A stretch of DNA of 64,000 nucleotides, from contig RZZU01000005.1 of assembly GCA_009929735.1 (NCBI GenBank), positions 41,780 through 105,779 of the forward strand. The letters run 5' to 3'. This stretch comes from Clostridia bacterium (lineage in GTDB: Bacteria > Bacillota > Clostridia > Lachnospirales > Anaerotignaceae). Under the pieces are notes generated by a model. It did not search any database. It was not told the DNA's origin and worked only from the letters and a program-made list of their open reading frames with translations. This document shows positions 27,218 through 36,006 of this stretch, piece after piece (within the stretch, counting starts at the first letter, position 1; each line of letters begins with the position of its first letter). A program made the translations under genes and the position numbers.

Positions 27218-29302
27218 TTATTTTTCTTTTTCTTTTTCTGTGGCTCTGCGTTCAATAATCTTTTTCTGAATTTCAGCTGGTACTTCTTCATAGCGATCAA
27301 AATAATGCTTATACTCGCCACGGCTTTGTGTCAGGGAACGCAAATCCGTCGCATATTTATGCAATTCCGAAGTAGGCACCTCAGCAACAATGCACTTCTT
27401 ACTGCCAACGGCATCCATGCTTAAAATACGGCCTCTGCGCTTATTAATATCACCCATAATATCTCCCATATACTTTTCGGGAACAAGCACCTCCACGTGC
27501 TCAATTGGCTCCAGCAAAGTCGGCTTTGCTAATGGTACTCCTTCCTTGAAAGCAACTGATGTAGCCATCTTAAATGCCATTTCAGAGGAGTCTACGGGAT
27601 GATATGAACCATCTGTCAGGGTAGCCTTTAATCCAACCACAGGGTAGCCTGCCAAAACACCGCTCAAAACACACTCCTGCAGACCCTTTTCAACCGCAGG
27701 GAAGTATTGCTTGGGCACAGATCCGCCAAAAATTTTCTCCACAAATACATATGGAAGCGTCATATCACCACTAGGCTCAAATTCCATAACAATATCACCG
27801 AACTGACCATGCCCGCCGGACTGTTTCTTATAACGTCCTCTAACAGAGGATTTTCCCTTAATCGTTTCTCTGTAAGGGATAATGGGATCGAGCATATCCA
27901 CTTCAATTTTGTATTTTGTTTTTAATTTATTTACCATGACATCAAGCTGTTGTTCCCCAATTCCTGAAATAAGTGTCTGCTTCGTTTCCTTATTCACCTC
28001 CATTTTAATGGTAGGGTCTTCTTCTCTTACTTTGGTCAATGCGGCGGAAAGCTTATCCTCATCACCTTTTCCTTTAGGCTGTATTGCCATGGACAGAACT
28101 GAGCTTGGCAAGGATAGCTTTGGAATCATAATTGGATGCTCTTTTGTAGCCAGTGTATCCTGCGTTGAGGTGTTGGTAAGCTTCGCTAAAGCACCAATAT
28201 CCCCCGTATGCAGCTCGTTAACTTCAATTTGCTCCTTGCCTCTTACGATATAAAGATGACCCACCTTCTCTGTGGTATCTTTTTCAACGTTATAGATACT
28301 CATGGATGTGTCTAGTTTACCTGTCATTACTCTAAATAAATTCAACCGCCCAATATACGGGTCTGAAATCGTTTTAAATACAAAAGCGGAAAAGGTTTCA
28401 TCTTCCGTACTGCAAAGCACTGTATCTGTACCATCAATAAAGGCATGGAAATTTTTCCTTGCCTCCAAGGAGGGCGGTGTAAATCTGACAATGGTGTTCA
28501 TCAATAATTTTACACCATAGCCCAGTGTTGCGGAGCCGCACATAACAGGGGCTATACTGCGGTTTTCAATACCCGCAAGCAACCCATCATAAATTTCTTC
28601 TTCTGTCAGCTCTATATCGTTAAAGAACTTCTCCATCAGCTCTTCACTACTTTCAGCCGCTACTTCAATTAACATAGAACGGAGAACTTCTACTTCGTCA
28701 ACTTTATCCGCAGGCACCTCGCAAGGTTGCAATTTGCCACTTACTTTCTTTCTTGCATCTCTCTTTATCAAATTTATAAAACCAACAAATTTTCCGTTTT
28801 CATCATTAAAAGGAATTTGCAACGGAGCAACTGCCTTACCAAAATTACTTCTCAAATCTGCTAATGTTTTTTCAAAGTCTGCATTTTCGTCATCCATTTG
28901 ATTCACAAAGAAAAACCTTGGAAGATGCATTTCTTCTGTAGCGTCCCAAGCTTTTTCCGTTCCAACCTCAACGCCTGATTTTGCTGAAACCAAAATTAAA
29001 GCTGTATCAGCAACGCTCATTGCCATTTTTGCTTCCGAAATAAAATCAAAATAACCCGGAGTATCTAGGAAGTTGATTTTTGTATCCTGCCACTCAACGG
29101 GTAATACGGATGTGTTGATTGATACCTTACGACGAATTTCTTCTGCTTCATAGTCACTAACGGTATTGCCCTCATCCACTTTCCCAAAGCGCTTTGTCGC
29201 ACCGGAGAAGAAAAGAGCTGCTTCGGCATATGTTGTCTTACCGGAACCGCTGTGACCCAATAGAACTACGTTTCTAACTTTGTCTGCAGTGTAATTTTTC
29301 AT
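27218..29302 (-). CDS. Elongation factor G-like GTPase (second-type EF-G)
   Basis: A 694-residue EF-G family protein with all five domains. G1 is GHSGSGKTT, G3 is DTPGYFDF, G4 is NQMD in place of the usual NKxD, and G5 is SAKSG. The start MKNYTADKVRNVVLLG follows AGGAGG; an upstream in-frame extension to 29392 is rejected. Its isolation from rpsL-rpsG-tuf and the altered G4 suggest a paralogue of the translocase rather than the main fusA. It may act in ribosome recycling or translation under stress, which is inference. Similarity to TetM-type protection proteins is only general. Confidence 0.88.
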   Translation of the reverse strand: MKNYTADKVRNVVLLGHSGSGKTTYAEAALFFSGATKRFGKVDEGNTVSDYEAEEIRRKVSINTSVLPVEWQDTKINFLDTPGYFDFISEAKMAMSVADTALILVSAKSGVEVGTEKAWDATEEMHLPRFFFVNQMDDENADFEKTLADLRSNFGKAVAPLQIPFNDENGKFVGFINLIKRDARKKVSGKLQPCEVPADKVDEVEVLRSMLIEVAAESSEELMEKFFNDIELTEEEIYDGLLAGIENRSIAPVMCGSATLGYGVKLLMNTIVRFTPPSLEARKNFHAFIDGTDTVLCSTEDETFSAFVFKTISDPYIGRLNLFRVMTGKLDTSMSIYNVEKDTTEKVGHLYIVRGKEQIEVNELHTGDIGALAKLTNTSTQDTLATKEHPIMIPKLSLPSSVLSMAIQPKGKGDEDKLSAALTKVREEDPTIKMEVNKETKQTLISGIGEQQLDVMVNKLKTKYKIEVDMLDPIIPYRETIKGKSSVRGRYKKQSGGHGQFGDIVMEFEPSGDMTLPYVFVEKIFGGSVPKQYFPAVEKGLQECVLSGVLAGYPVVGLKATLTDGSYHPVDSSEMAFKMATSVAFKEGVPLAKPTLLEPIEHVEVLVPEKYMGDIMGDINKRRGRILSMDAVGSKKCIVAEVPTSELHKYATDLRSLTQSRGEYKHYFDRYEEVPAEIQKKIIERRATEKEKEK

Positions 29303-29642
29303 AATACCAACCTCCTGATTCAATTTTAAATGGCGAAAATGCCTTTTGCATATTTGTGTAAACATCATATGGTTTTTCAACAACATATACATATAATAGT
29401 TTTCTTCACTTGTACCGATTTCCCTTTATATTCAAATGCAAAAAAAAACATTTGTTACTTTTTACCAATAACTTGTGTTTAATTTGTATATTTTTTTAAA
29501 ATCAATTTGTCGATTTTAGTGAAAATCCATAATAAAATAGTATTTTTTTGTTCCTGCACCTTAGAGTTCTAAAACCCCATTTTTTATTAACTCTCTATTT
29601 CAAAAAGTATGAATTCTTTCCTTTCGCATTTGCAAAAAAGTG
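29303..29642. other. AT-rich gap upstream of the EF-G paralogue
   Basis: Contains the presumed promoter region of the EF-G paralogue. No gene, repeat or RNA structure stands out. Confidence 0.5.
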
Positions 29643-29667
29643 GGCAGCTATTAAAAATAGCCGCCCT
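29643..29667 (-). terminator. Intrinsic terminator of nifS-nifU
   Basis: GGGCAGCTATT pairs with AATAGCCGCCC (one mismatch) over a short loop, followed on the minus strand by ACTTTTTTG. Confidence 0.8.
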
Positions 29668-29688
29668 TTTAAAAATCATTCTTATTTT

Positions 29689-30129
29689 TTATTCTTCTTG
29701 TTCATTATGATGCAGTTCATCAATATCCTCCACAGGAGGTTTCAAACCCTGAATGTGAATTCCATTTTTTTGTGCGTAATCCCACAAGGCGGCATGAAGT
29801 GCTTCTTCGGCAAGGCACGAACAGTGAACTTTTACAGGCGGCAAACCATCTAGTGCCTCCATTACTGCTCTGTTTGTTACTTCCAAAGCCTCCTGTACCG
29901 ACTTTCCTTTTACCAATTCCGTTGCCATTGAGCTTGTTGCCACGGCAGCACCGCACCCGAAGGTTTTGAATTTTGCATCTTCAATCATTCCATTTTCTAT
30001 TTTCAAATAAACCTTCATAATGTCGCCGCATTTTGCATTGCCAACTAAGCCAACACCACTTGCATCCTCAATCACACCAACATTTCTAGGGTTCATAAAG
30101 TGATCCATTACTTTTTCGCTGTATTCCAT
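29689..30129 (-). CDS. nifU: Fe-S cluster scaffold NifU/IscU
   Basis: A 146-residue IscU-type scaffold. The three ligand cysteines are in NAKCGDIM, TFGCGAAVA and HCSCLAEEAL. The Asp of the CGD motif is present. It accepts sulfur from the cysteine desulfurase encoded 38 bases upstream and assembles 2Fe-2S or 4Fe-4S clusters. The C-terminal tail after the scaffold is short and acidic, with no Nfu domain. Cotranscription with nifS is near certain. Confidence 0.95.
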   Translation of the reverse strand: MEYSEKVMDHFMNPRNVGVIEDASGVGLVGNAKCGDIMKVYLKIENGMIEDAKFKTFGCGAAVATSSMATELVKGKSVQEALEVTNRAVMEALDGLPPVKVHCSCLAEEALHAALWDYAQKNGIHIQGLKPPVEDIDELHHNEQEE

Positions 30130-30167
30130 AGAAGCTTCCTCCTTTGTTTATGTTTTTGTTTTTGTTC

Positions 30168-31349
30168 TTAATTCTTTTTATTTGTGACCTCTTCAAATAG
30201 CGGTGACATATCTCTCAACTTTTGAACGATTCCAGGGAGTTTTTCCAAAATAAAATCAACTTCTTCTTCTGTATTTCCACGGTCCAACGTCAGTCTTAAG
30301 GAACCGTGCGCAATTTCATGGGGCAAGCCAATTGCCATCAATACATGAGAGGGATCCAAAGAACCTGAGGTACAAGCAGACCCACTGGAAGCAGCCACTC
30401 CGATTGCGTCCAACAACAGTAGCATAGACTCACCTTCAATATAGGCAAAAGAAATATTAGAGTTGCCCGGTAATCTGTCTGTAGGGTGGCCGTTTAATTT
30501 GCTATAAGGAATCCTCTCCAAAATACCTGAAATTAATTTATCCCTTAACTGCGCCAAACGTTTTGTTTCAACGTCCAATTCAGCTACAGCCAGCTCTACC
30601 GCCTTACCTAAGCCAACAATTCCAGGAATGTTTTCTGTGCCTGCACGTTTTTTCTTTTCCTGTGCCCCGCCAAAAATTAATGGCTCAATCGCAACACCTT
30701 TGCGGATATAAATTGCACCAATGCCCTTGGGCGCCCCCAGCTTATGACCGCTCATGGAAAGCAAATCAATATTCATTTCCTCCACATCAATGGGAACATG
30801 ACTAACAGCCTGCACCGCATCCGTATGAAATAAAACGCCATGCTCTCCTGCAATTTTCCCAATTTCTGCAATCGGCTGAATGGTACCAATTTCATTGTTT
30901 GCAAACATCACAGAAATCAATATTGTTTCAGGGCGAATACTGTTTTCAAGCTCCTCCAAGCGAATCTTGCCAAACTCGTCTACAGCTAAATAGGTCACTT
31001 CATAACCATGCTTTTCTAAATACTCACAGGTATGCAAAATCGCATGATGTTCAATTTTTGTTGTAATGATATGATTTCCTTTGCCTTTCAGTGCTTCCGC
31101 AACACCCCTAAGTGCCATATTGTCACTTTCAGAGCCTCCGGCTGTAAAATATATCTCATCCGTTTTTGCACCGATGCCTTTTGCCACCTGTTCTCTCGCT
31201 TTTTCCAATGCTTTTTTGCTTTCTTTTGCAATACTATACACACTTGAAGCATTTCCATAATACTCTTTAAAGTAAGGGAGTATTGTGCTAAGAACCTCAT
31301 CTCTTACTGGTGTTGTTGCTGCGTTGTCCATATATATTTTCGTTGCCAT
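30168..31349 (-). CDS. nifS: Cysteine desulfurase NifS/IscS
   Basis: A 393-residue PLP enzyme that removes sulfur from cysteine to alanine. The PLP lysine is in SMSGHKLGAPKG. The catalytic cysteine loop is SSGSACTSGSLDPSHVL, the form found in IscS/NifS group I. It also carries AAGGSESDNMA-like TAGGSESDNMALRG. It forms a two-gene unit with nifU and has its own promoter at 31411-31439. No iscR is adjacent; the divergent gene is an unrelated XRE regulator. Confidence 0.95.
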   Translation of the reverse strand: MATKIYMDNAATTPVRDEVLSTILPYFKEYYGNASSVYSIAKESKKALEKAREQVAKGIGAKTDEIYFTAGGSESDNMALRGVAEALKGKGNHIITTKIEHHAILHTCEYLEKHGYEVTYLAVDEFGKIRLEELENSIRPETILISVMFANNEIGTIQPIAEIGKIAGEHGVLFHTDAVQAVSHVPIDVEEMNIDLLSMSGHKLGAPKGIGAIYIRKGVAIEPLIFGGAQEKKKRAGTENIPGIVGLGKAVELAVAELDVETKRLAQLRDKLISGILERIPYSKLNGHPTDRLPGNSNISFAYIEGESMLLLLDAIGVAASSGSACTSGSLDPSHVLMAIGLPHEIAHGSLRLTLDRGNTEEEVDFILEKLPGIVQKLRDMSPLFEEVTNKKN

Positions 31350-31410
31350 AATAATGCTCCTTTCGGCGTCTTTTTATATCATAGTATTCCGATATGATTT
31401 ATGTGATTTT

Positions 31411-31439
31411 AAAATATCATTTTTTTTTGTACTTGTCAA
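31411..31439 (-). promoter_or_regulatory. Promoter of nifS-nifU
   Basis: On the minus strand: a perfect TTGACA, a 17-base spacer and TATTTT, leaving a leader of about 55 bases. Confidence 0.55.
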
Positions 31440-31636
31440 TAGAACCCACGTATTTTTTTGACATAAGTCATAAATAATATAATAAATTTCATGTGGCGAT
31501 TCATAAAACATGATTTTCTTTGTTTTTTTTTCCTTTTTTGTGATCACATCTTTCGCACTACTATATTTCACTCTATAATCATTCTATGTGGATATTGATT
31601 TTTATTATGTGCACTCTACTATAATGAGGTGTTTCT

Positions 31637-32056
31637 ATGGAATTTCATGAAAGGCTTAAGCAACTTCGAAAAGAAAAAAAAATGACTCAAGCGGCTTTGG
31701 CAAAAGAATTAACTTATGGTGCAACTGCTATTTCAAATTATGAGTCAGGGCATAATCAGCCTTCGATTTCCGACTTAAAAAAAATTGCGTCCATATTCAA
31801 CGTTTCTACGGATTATCTTTTGGGGGTAAATGAAATCCGACGTCCTTATGAACCTGATAAAAAAACGGATGACTATAAAACCTTCAACGAATATTTTGAA
31901 AAATTGGAAAATGGAGGAAAAAAAGAATTACTTCTTTATTTCCAATGGCTCTTAAGTCGACAAGAAAATATTTATGAGGACTCCTATGGGGAATCCAGCA
32001 ATTTTCAGAGTTCTTCCCTACAGGTTGCACAAAAACCTGAGGAATTTAAATTGTAA
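31637..32056 (+). CDS. XRE family transcriptional regulator
   Basis: A 139-residue protein with an N-terminal Cro/CI helix-turn-helix (LKQLRKEKKMTQAALAKEL, SNYESGHNQPS, IFNVSTDYLLG). A roughly 70-residue C-terminal region has no recognised effector motif. A GAGGTG site precedes the ATG. It is divergent from nifS, but no sequence evidence ties them. Such SinR-like proteins often act as small local or global regulators. The role is unknown. Confidence 0.88.
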   Translation: MEFHERLKQLRKEKKMTQAALAKELTYGATAISNYESGHNQPSISDLKKIASIFNVSTDYLLGVNEIRRPYEPDKKTDDYKTFNEYFEKLENGGKKELLLYFQWLLSRQENIYEDSYGESSNFQSSSLQVAQKPEEFKL

Positions 32057-32062
32057 CGGTAT

Positions 32063-32110
32063 AAAAAACAAGCGGCATTATCGCCTGAACGATGATGCCG
32101 CTTGTTTTTT
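32063..32110. terminator. Bidirectional intrinsic terminator
   Basis: AAAAAACAAGCGGCAT pairs with ATGCCGCTTGTTTTTT, with an inner ATCG/CGAT stem. It separates the convergent XRE gene and recN. Confidence 0.9.
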
Positions 32111-32124
32111 ATATAAATTTCTCT

Positions 32125-33819
32125 TTATTCATTCTCTAACATTCTCTTGCCCGCACGCAATTCCTGAGCGGCAGTCAAAGTAGCTTTTGTTACCGTTGTA
32201 CTGCCCATTAGGCGGGCAACCTCTGCAATAGAGGCATCTTCGTCCAGACTTTTCACGATTGTAATCGTCTGGTCATTTTTTGTTTCTTTTTCAATGAGAA
32301 AATGCTTGTCTGCCATGGCAGCAATCTGAGGCAAATGGGTCACGCAAAGAATTTGCCGCTTTTCGCCAATAAGGCTCATCTTCTTTCCTACCTTCGCCGC
32401 AGTTCTGCCGCTGACCCCCGTATCAATCTCATCAAAGATAAAGGTTTCAATTTCGTCAGCATCCACCAAGACCGCTTTAAGCGCAAGCATAACACGGCTC
32501 ATTTCTCCTCCTGAAGCAATTTTCGCAAGAGGCTTTAAATCCTCCCCTTTATTTGCCGAAATCAAAAACTCCACCTTGTCCTTGCCCATAGCATTCCAAT
32601 CGTCCCTAGGGGACACTTGTATGTAAAATCTGGCATTTTTCATTTCCATGTCCTTCAAAGACGCTTCTAGTTGCTTTGCTACCCGCTCTGCCGCTTCTTC
32701 ACGCAGGGCAGTCAGGTGCTTAGCTGCCGTTTCCAAATGAAGCTGTTCCCGCTCTCTTTCGGCGGTTAATTGAATAACCCTTTCCTGACTATTGGAAAAA
32801 AACTCGAGTTCTTTTGATATTTCCTCATAAAAATGCAAAACCGCCGCTACACTTCCGCCATATTTGCGCTTCATTTTATAAATTGTTTGAAGCCGCTCCT
32901 CGACTCTTTCTAATTCTGAAGGATCATCCTCCAAGTTTTGAGCATATCTTTTTACACCCCTTGAAATATCCTCCAATCTTGCGTAAACGTCTTCAAGATC
33001 ATTATAATATTCCTCTAAAGTCGAATCCAAGTCGGAGCATTCCTTAAGCTTTGAAACCGCAATGCTTAGATTATCGCAGGCAGAGGGCATATCATCCTCA
33101 CCGTCATATAAAAGATTTGCACTCTCTAATGTCAGGCGTATCAAACGCTCCATATGCGTCAAGCGTTTCTTTTTCTCAACCAGTTCTTCTTCTTCCTGAA
33201 CGGATAAAGCTGCAAGTTCAATTTCGTCCTTCTGGAAATTTAAAATATCCAAACGCTGCTCTCTTTGAGCTTCATTCCCCACCAGCTCTTCCAACTGCTT
33301 ATCCAATTCTTTTCTTTTCTCATAGCTTTTGCTGTAGCCCTCTAGAACCTCATGAAATTCGCCGCCGCAAAACCTGTCTAACAAACGAATATGCTTAGAC
33401 GGATTTAAAAGGGATTGGTGCTCATGCTGACCGTAAATGTCAATCAAATCCACCGCCAGTTCCTTCAGCATACTGACCGTCACAATACTTCCGTTCATGC
33501 GGCAAACGGATTTACCCGCATCATTTAGCGTTCGGCTAATCAAAACGGTTCCATCATCCTCAGGCTCAATTCCGTTTTCCTCTAATTTATTAGAAAAACT
33601 GCTATCTTTTATGGAAAAAAGTGCCTCTACCAATGCCAGCTTTTGCTCCTTGCGCAAGAAGTCTTTCCCCATTCTGCCGCCCAAAGCAAACTGAAGCGAG
33701 TCAATCAGCATAGATTTGCCTGCACCCGTTTCTCCTGTTAGGATATTTAAACCCCCATCAAAGGAAACCTGACATTCTTCGATTAACGCTACATTTTTAA
33801 TATGCAGATTTTCCAGCAT
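32125..33819 (-). CDS. recN: DNA repair protein RecN
   Basis: A 564-residue SMC-like ATPase for double-strand break repair. The Walker A motif is GETGAGKSML near the N-terminus. Long coiled-coil segments follow, and the C-terminal ABC signature (LASGGEMSRVMLALK) and Walker B (ETFIFDEIDTGVSG) are intact. The ATG at 33825 abuts the GGGGGGA site; the ATG at 33819 (MLENLHIKNVALIEE) gives proper spacing and the usual start. It follows argR, the common clostridial order. Confidence 0.96.
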   Translation of the reverse strand: MLENLHIKNVALIEECQVSFDGGLNILTGETGAGKSMLIDSLQFALGGRMGKDFLRKEQKLALVEALFSIKDSSFSNKLEENGIEPEDDGTVLISRTLNDAGKSVCRMNGSIVTVSMLKELAVDLIDIYGQHEHQSLLNPSKHIRLLDRFCGGEFHEVLEGYSKSYEKRKELDKQLEELVGNEAQREQRLDILNFQKDEIELAALSVQEEEELVEKKKRLTHMERLIRLTLESANLLYDGEDDMPSACDNLSIAVSKLKECSDLDSTLEEYYNDLEDVYARLEDISRGVKRYAQNLEDDPSELERVEERLQTIYKMKRKYGGSVAAVLHFYEEISKELEFFSNSQERVIQLTAEREREQLHLETAAKHLTALREEAAERVAKQLEASLKDMEMKNARFYIQVSPRDDWNAMGKDKVEFLISANKGEDLKPLAKIASGGEMSRVMLALKAVLVDADEIETFIFDEIDTGVSGRTAAKVGKKMSLIGEKRQILCVTHLPQIAAMADKHFLIEKETKNDQTITIVKSLDEDASIAEVARLMGSTTVTKATLTAAQELRAGKRMLENE

Positions 33820-33841
33820 AGCCATTCCCCCCTATCGGTAC

Positions 33842-34297
33842 TTATGCACTATGGATAATACGATATAGCTTCTCTATAATAATGGCAGCCTGATTATGTG
33901 TACGCACCACGCAGAAAACCGTGTCATCGCCAGCAATTGTACCCAAAATTTCTGCATTTTGCATATTATCCAAAGCAACGGCAACTGCCATGCCCATGCC
34001 CTCCAGCGTTTTTATGACAATCATATTCTGGGCATAATCCATTTTTGCCACAGCTTCTTTGAATACGCGGGTCAATCTTTCTGTAATTTCTGTATCATTG
34101 CCTGAAATTACCGCATATTTCTGCCGTCCCTTTTCCGTAGCTATTTTGGTCAGCTTCATTTCCCGAATATCCCTAGAAACTGTAGCCTGTGTTACCATAA
34201 ACCCTTCATCGCATAATCTTTGTGCCAATTCATCCTGCGTTTCAATATCATAATTTTCGATTAATTCAAGAATCTTTGCATGTCTGGCAATTTTCAT
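33842..34297 (-). CDS. argR: Arginine repressor ArgR
   Basis: A 151-residue ArgR/AhrC protein. The N-terminal winged helix (ETQDELAQRLCDEGFMVTQATVSRDIREMKL) binds ARG boxes. The C-terminal domain contains GTIAGDDTVFCVVR, the arginine-binding and hexamerisation region. It lies between nadK and recN as in other Firmicutes. It senses arginine and controls synthesis and breakdown genes. No ARG box was looked for exhaustively in this window. Confidence 0.95.
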   Translation of the reverse strand: MKIARHAKILELIENYDIETQDELAQRLCDEGFMVTQATVSRDIREMKLTKIATEKGRQKYAVISGNDTEITERLTRVFKEAVAKMDYAQNMIVIKTLEGMGMAVAVALDNMQNAEILGTIAGDDTVFCVVRTHNQAAIIIEKLYRIIHSA

Positions 34298-34327
34298 AGC
34301 CCGCGCCTCCTTTTTTTATGCCGTTTT

Positions 34328-35179
34328 TTACCTTGATAATTTATGACGCAAAACCTCGTAAAAATTCTGCGAATTCGTTTTTATGATTGTTGTATAAACC
34401 TTTGCTCTGCGTATTTGCACAACTTTTTTGCCTGTTAAACTCCAGCTATCCTGTCCGTCAGCACTAATGGTAAAGGCTGTATCCTCTCTTGGATTAATTT
34501 CCACCGTTACAACGTCATCGGCGGAAACCACAATCGAACGGCTGGTCAGTGTGTGGGGTGCAATGGGTGTGATTGCAATAATTTGCGCATCCGCCTTAAG
34601 CACAGGCCCCCCCGCTGATAAGTTATAAGCCGTTGATCCGGTGGGCGTACAAATGATAACACCATCCGCCCGCAAAGTATCCACATACTCATCGTTTACA
34701 AACACATTAAACTCCAAAATTTTATAGAGCAGACCTCTGCTAATGCAAATATCATTTAAGGCATTGATCCCATCAATTCGCCCCTCATCTGTTGCAATTG
34801 AGGTTTGCAGCATCATCCTTTTTTCTTTTTTATAATCTCCCATCAAGACGCGATCAATGGCATACTCAGCCCTGTTTTTTTCCTCTGCTGTCAAAAACCC
34901 CAGTGTGCCTAAGTTAACCCCTAAAATTGGTGTATTATATTGACAGGCCTTTCTGCCAACGCCCAATAAGGTCCCATCCCCACCAAGAGAGATGATAAAA
35001 TCCGAATGTTCATATACTTCCTGTTCCTTTCTAGCGTACATTTCCAGTCCCGCCAGTTCGGCAATTTTCTCAGGCAGCTGCGGAATACAGCCCTTCTCTA
35101 ATAAGTGCCTAACCAAACGCTTGGTTACGGCCAATTCCTTATCCTTATCAATATTGGGAATTAATCCAACTTTTATCAT
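34328..35179 (-). CDS. nadK: NAD kinase
   Basis: A 283-residue ATP-NAD kinase that makes NADP. The GGDGTLLG motif (catalytic Asp) and NLGTLGFLT are present, with CTPTGSTAYNLSAGGP. The length is typical for Firmicutes. It is 14 bases downstream of the TlyA-like gene and 30 bases before argR in a long operon. Confidence 0.96.
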   Translation of the reverse strand: MIKVGLIPNIDKDKELAVTKRLVRHLLEKGCIPQLPEKIAELAGLEMYARKEQEVYEHSDFIISLGGDGTLLGVGRKACQYNTPILGVNLGTLGFLTAEEKNRAEYAIDRVLMGDYKKEKRMMLQTSIATDEGRIDGINALNDICISRGLLYKILEFNVFVNDEYVDTLRADGVIICTPTGSTAYNLSAGGPVLKADAQIIAITPIAPHTLTSRSIVVSADDVVTVEINPREDTAFTISADGQDSWSLTGKKVVQIRRAKVYTTIIKTNSQNFYEVLRHKLSR

Positions 35180-35193
35180 AGGCTTCCTATTTC

Positions 35194-36006
35194 CTATTGA
35201 AGTGTTTCATGGGATTTCCCCACAACCTCTTCTACAAGGAAATATACCTCCTCCCTAGACATACCCTGCTGTTTTTTGTCTAAATAAATTAAATACTCAA
35301 TATTCCCCTCGGGCCCCTTAATTGGGGAAAAGCTAAGCCCTAAAATGCCAAGCCCTTGCTCCAAAGCAAAAGCGGCAATTTTTTCAATCACTTCCTGATG
35401 CACCGCAATATCTTTGACAACTCCTTTTTTCCCAACCTTTTCTCTGCCTGCCTCAAATTGGGGTTTAATCAGACAAACCAGCTGTCCATCTTCCTTCATA
35501 ACGCCCAGAACAGCCGGCAGCACCTTCGTTAAGGAGATAAAAGAAACGTCAATCGATGCAAAATCTCCCTCATCCGGCACCTGTTCATGGGTTATATAGC
35601 GAACGTTGGTTTTCTCCAAGCATACCACTCGTTCGTCGGTACGCAGTTTCCATGCAAATTGCCCATAACCCACATCAATGGCATATACCTTGATGGCACC
35701 ATTTTGCAGCATACAATCGGTAAAACCGCCTGTTGATGCTCCAATATCCAAGCATATTTTTCCTTCCAAAGAAATCCCAAATGCTGCGATGGCTTTTTCC
35801 AGTTTGTATCCGCCACGGCTTACATATTTCATTTGCGGAGCCTTAACCTCAATATTTGCCGTAACGGAAACCTTTGTGCCGGCTTTATTTTCTTTCATTC
35901 CGTCAACGTATACGTTTCCTGCCATGATATATGCCTTTGCGAGTTCTCTGGAGGATGCCAAATTTTTTTCTGTCAGCAAGACGTCCAGTCTTTCTTTATC
36001 TGCCAT
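35194..36006 (-). CDS. tlyA: TlyA family rRNA methyltransferase / hemolysin-like
   Basis: A 270-residue protein. An N-terminal S4 RNA-binding domain (RLDVLLTEKNLASSRELAKAY) precedes an FtsJ-like SAM methylase domain with DIGASTGGFTDCML. The K-D-K-E tetrad is plausible (VSRGGYKLEKA, VYAIDVGYGQ). The family methylates riboses in 16S and 23S rRNA. It overlaps the dxs 3' end by 11 bases, so it is translationally coupled. Its place between dxs and nadK is widely conserved. Confidence 0.93.
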   Translation of the reverse strand: MADKERLDVLLTEKNLASSRELAKAYIMAGNVYVDGMKENKAGTKVSVTANIEVKAPQMKYVSRGGYKLEKAIAAFGISLEGKICLDIGASTGGFTDCMLQNGAIKVYAIDVGYGQFAWKLRTDERVVCLEKTNVRYITHEQVPDEGDFASIDVSFISLTKVLPAVLGVMKEDGQLVCLIKPQFEAGREKVGKKGVVKDIAVHQEVIEKIAAFALEQGLGILGLSFSPIKGPEGNIEYLIYLDKKQQGMSREEVYFLVEEVVGKSHETLQ

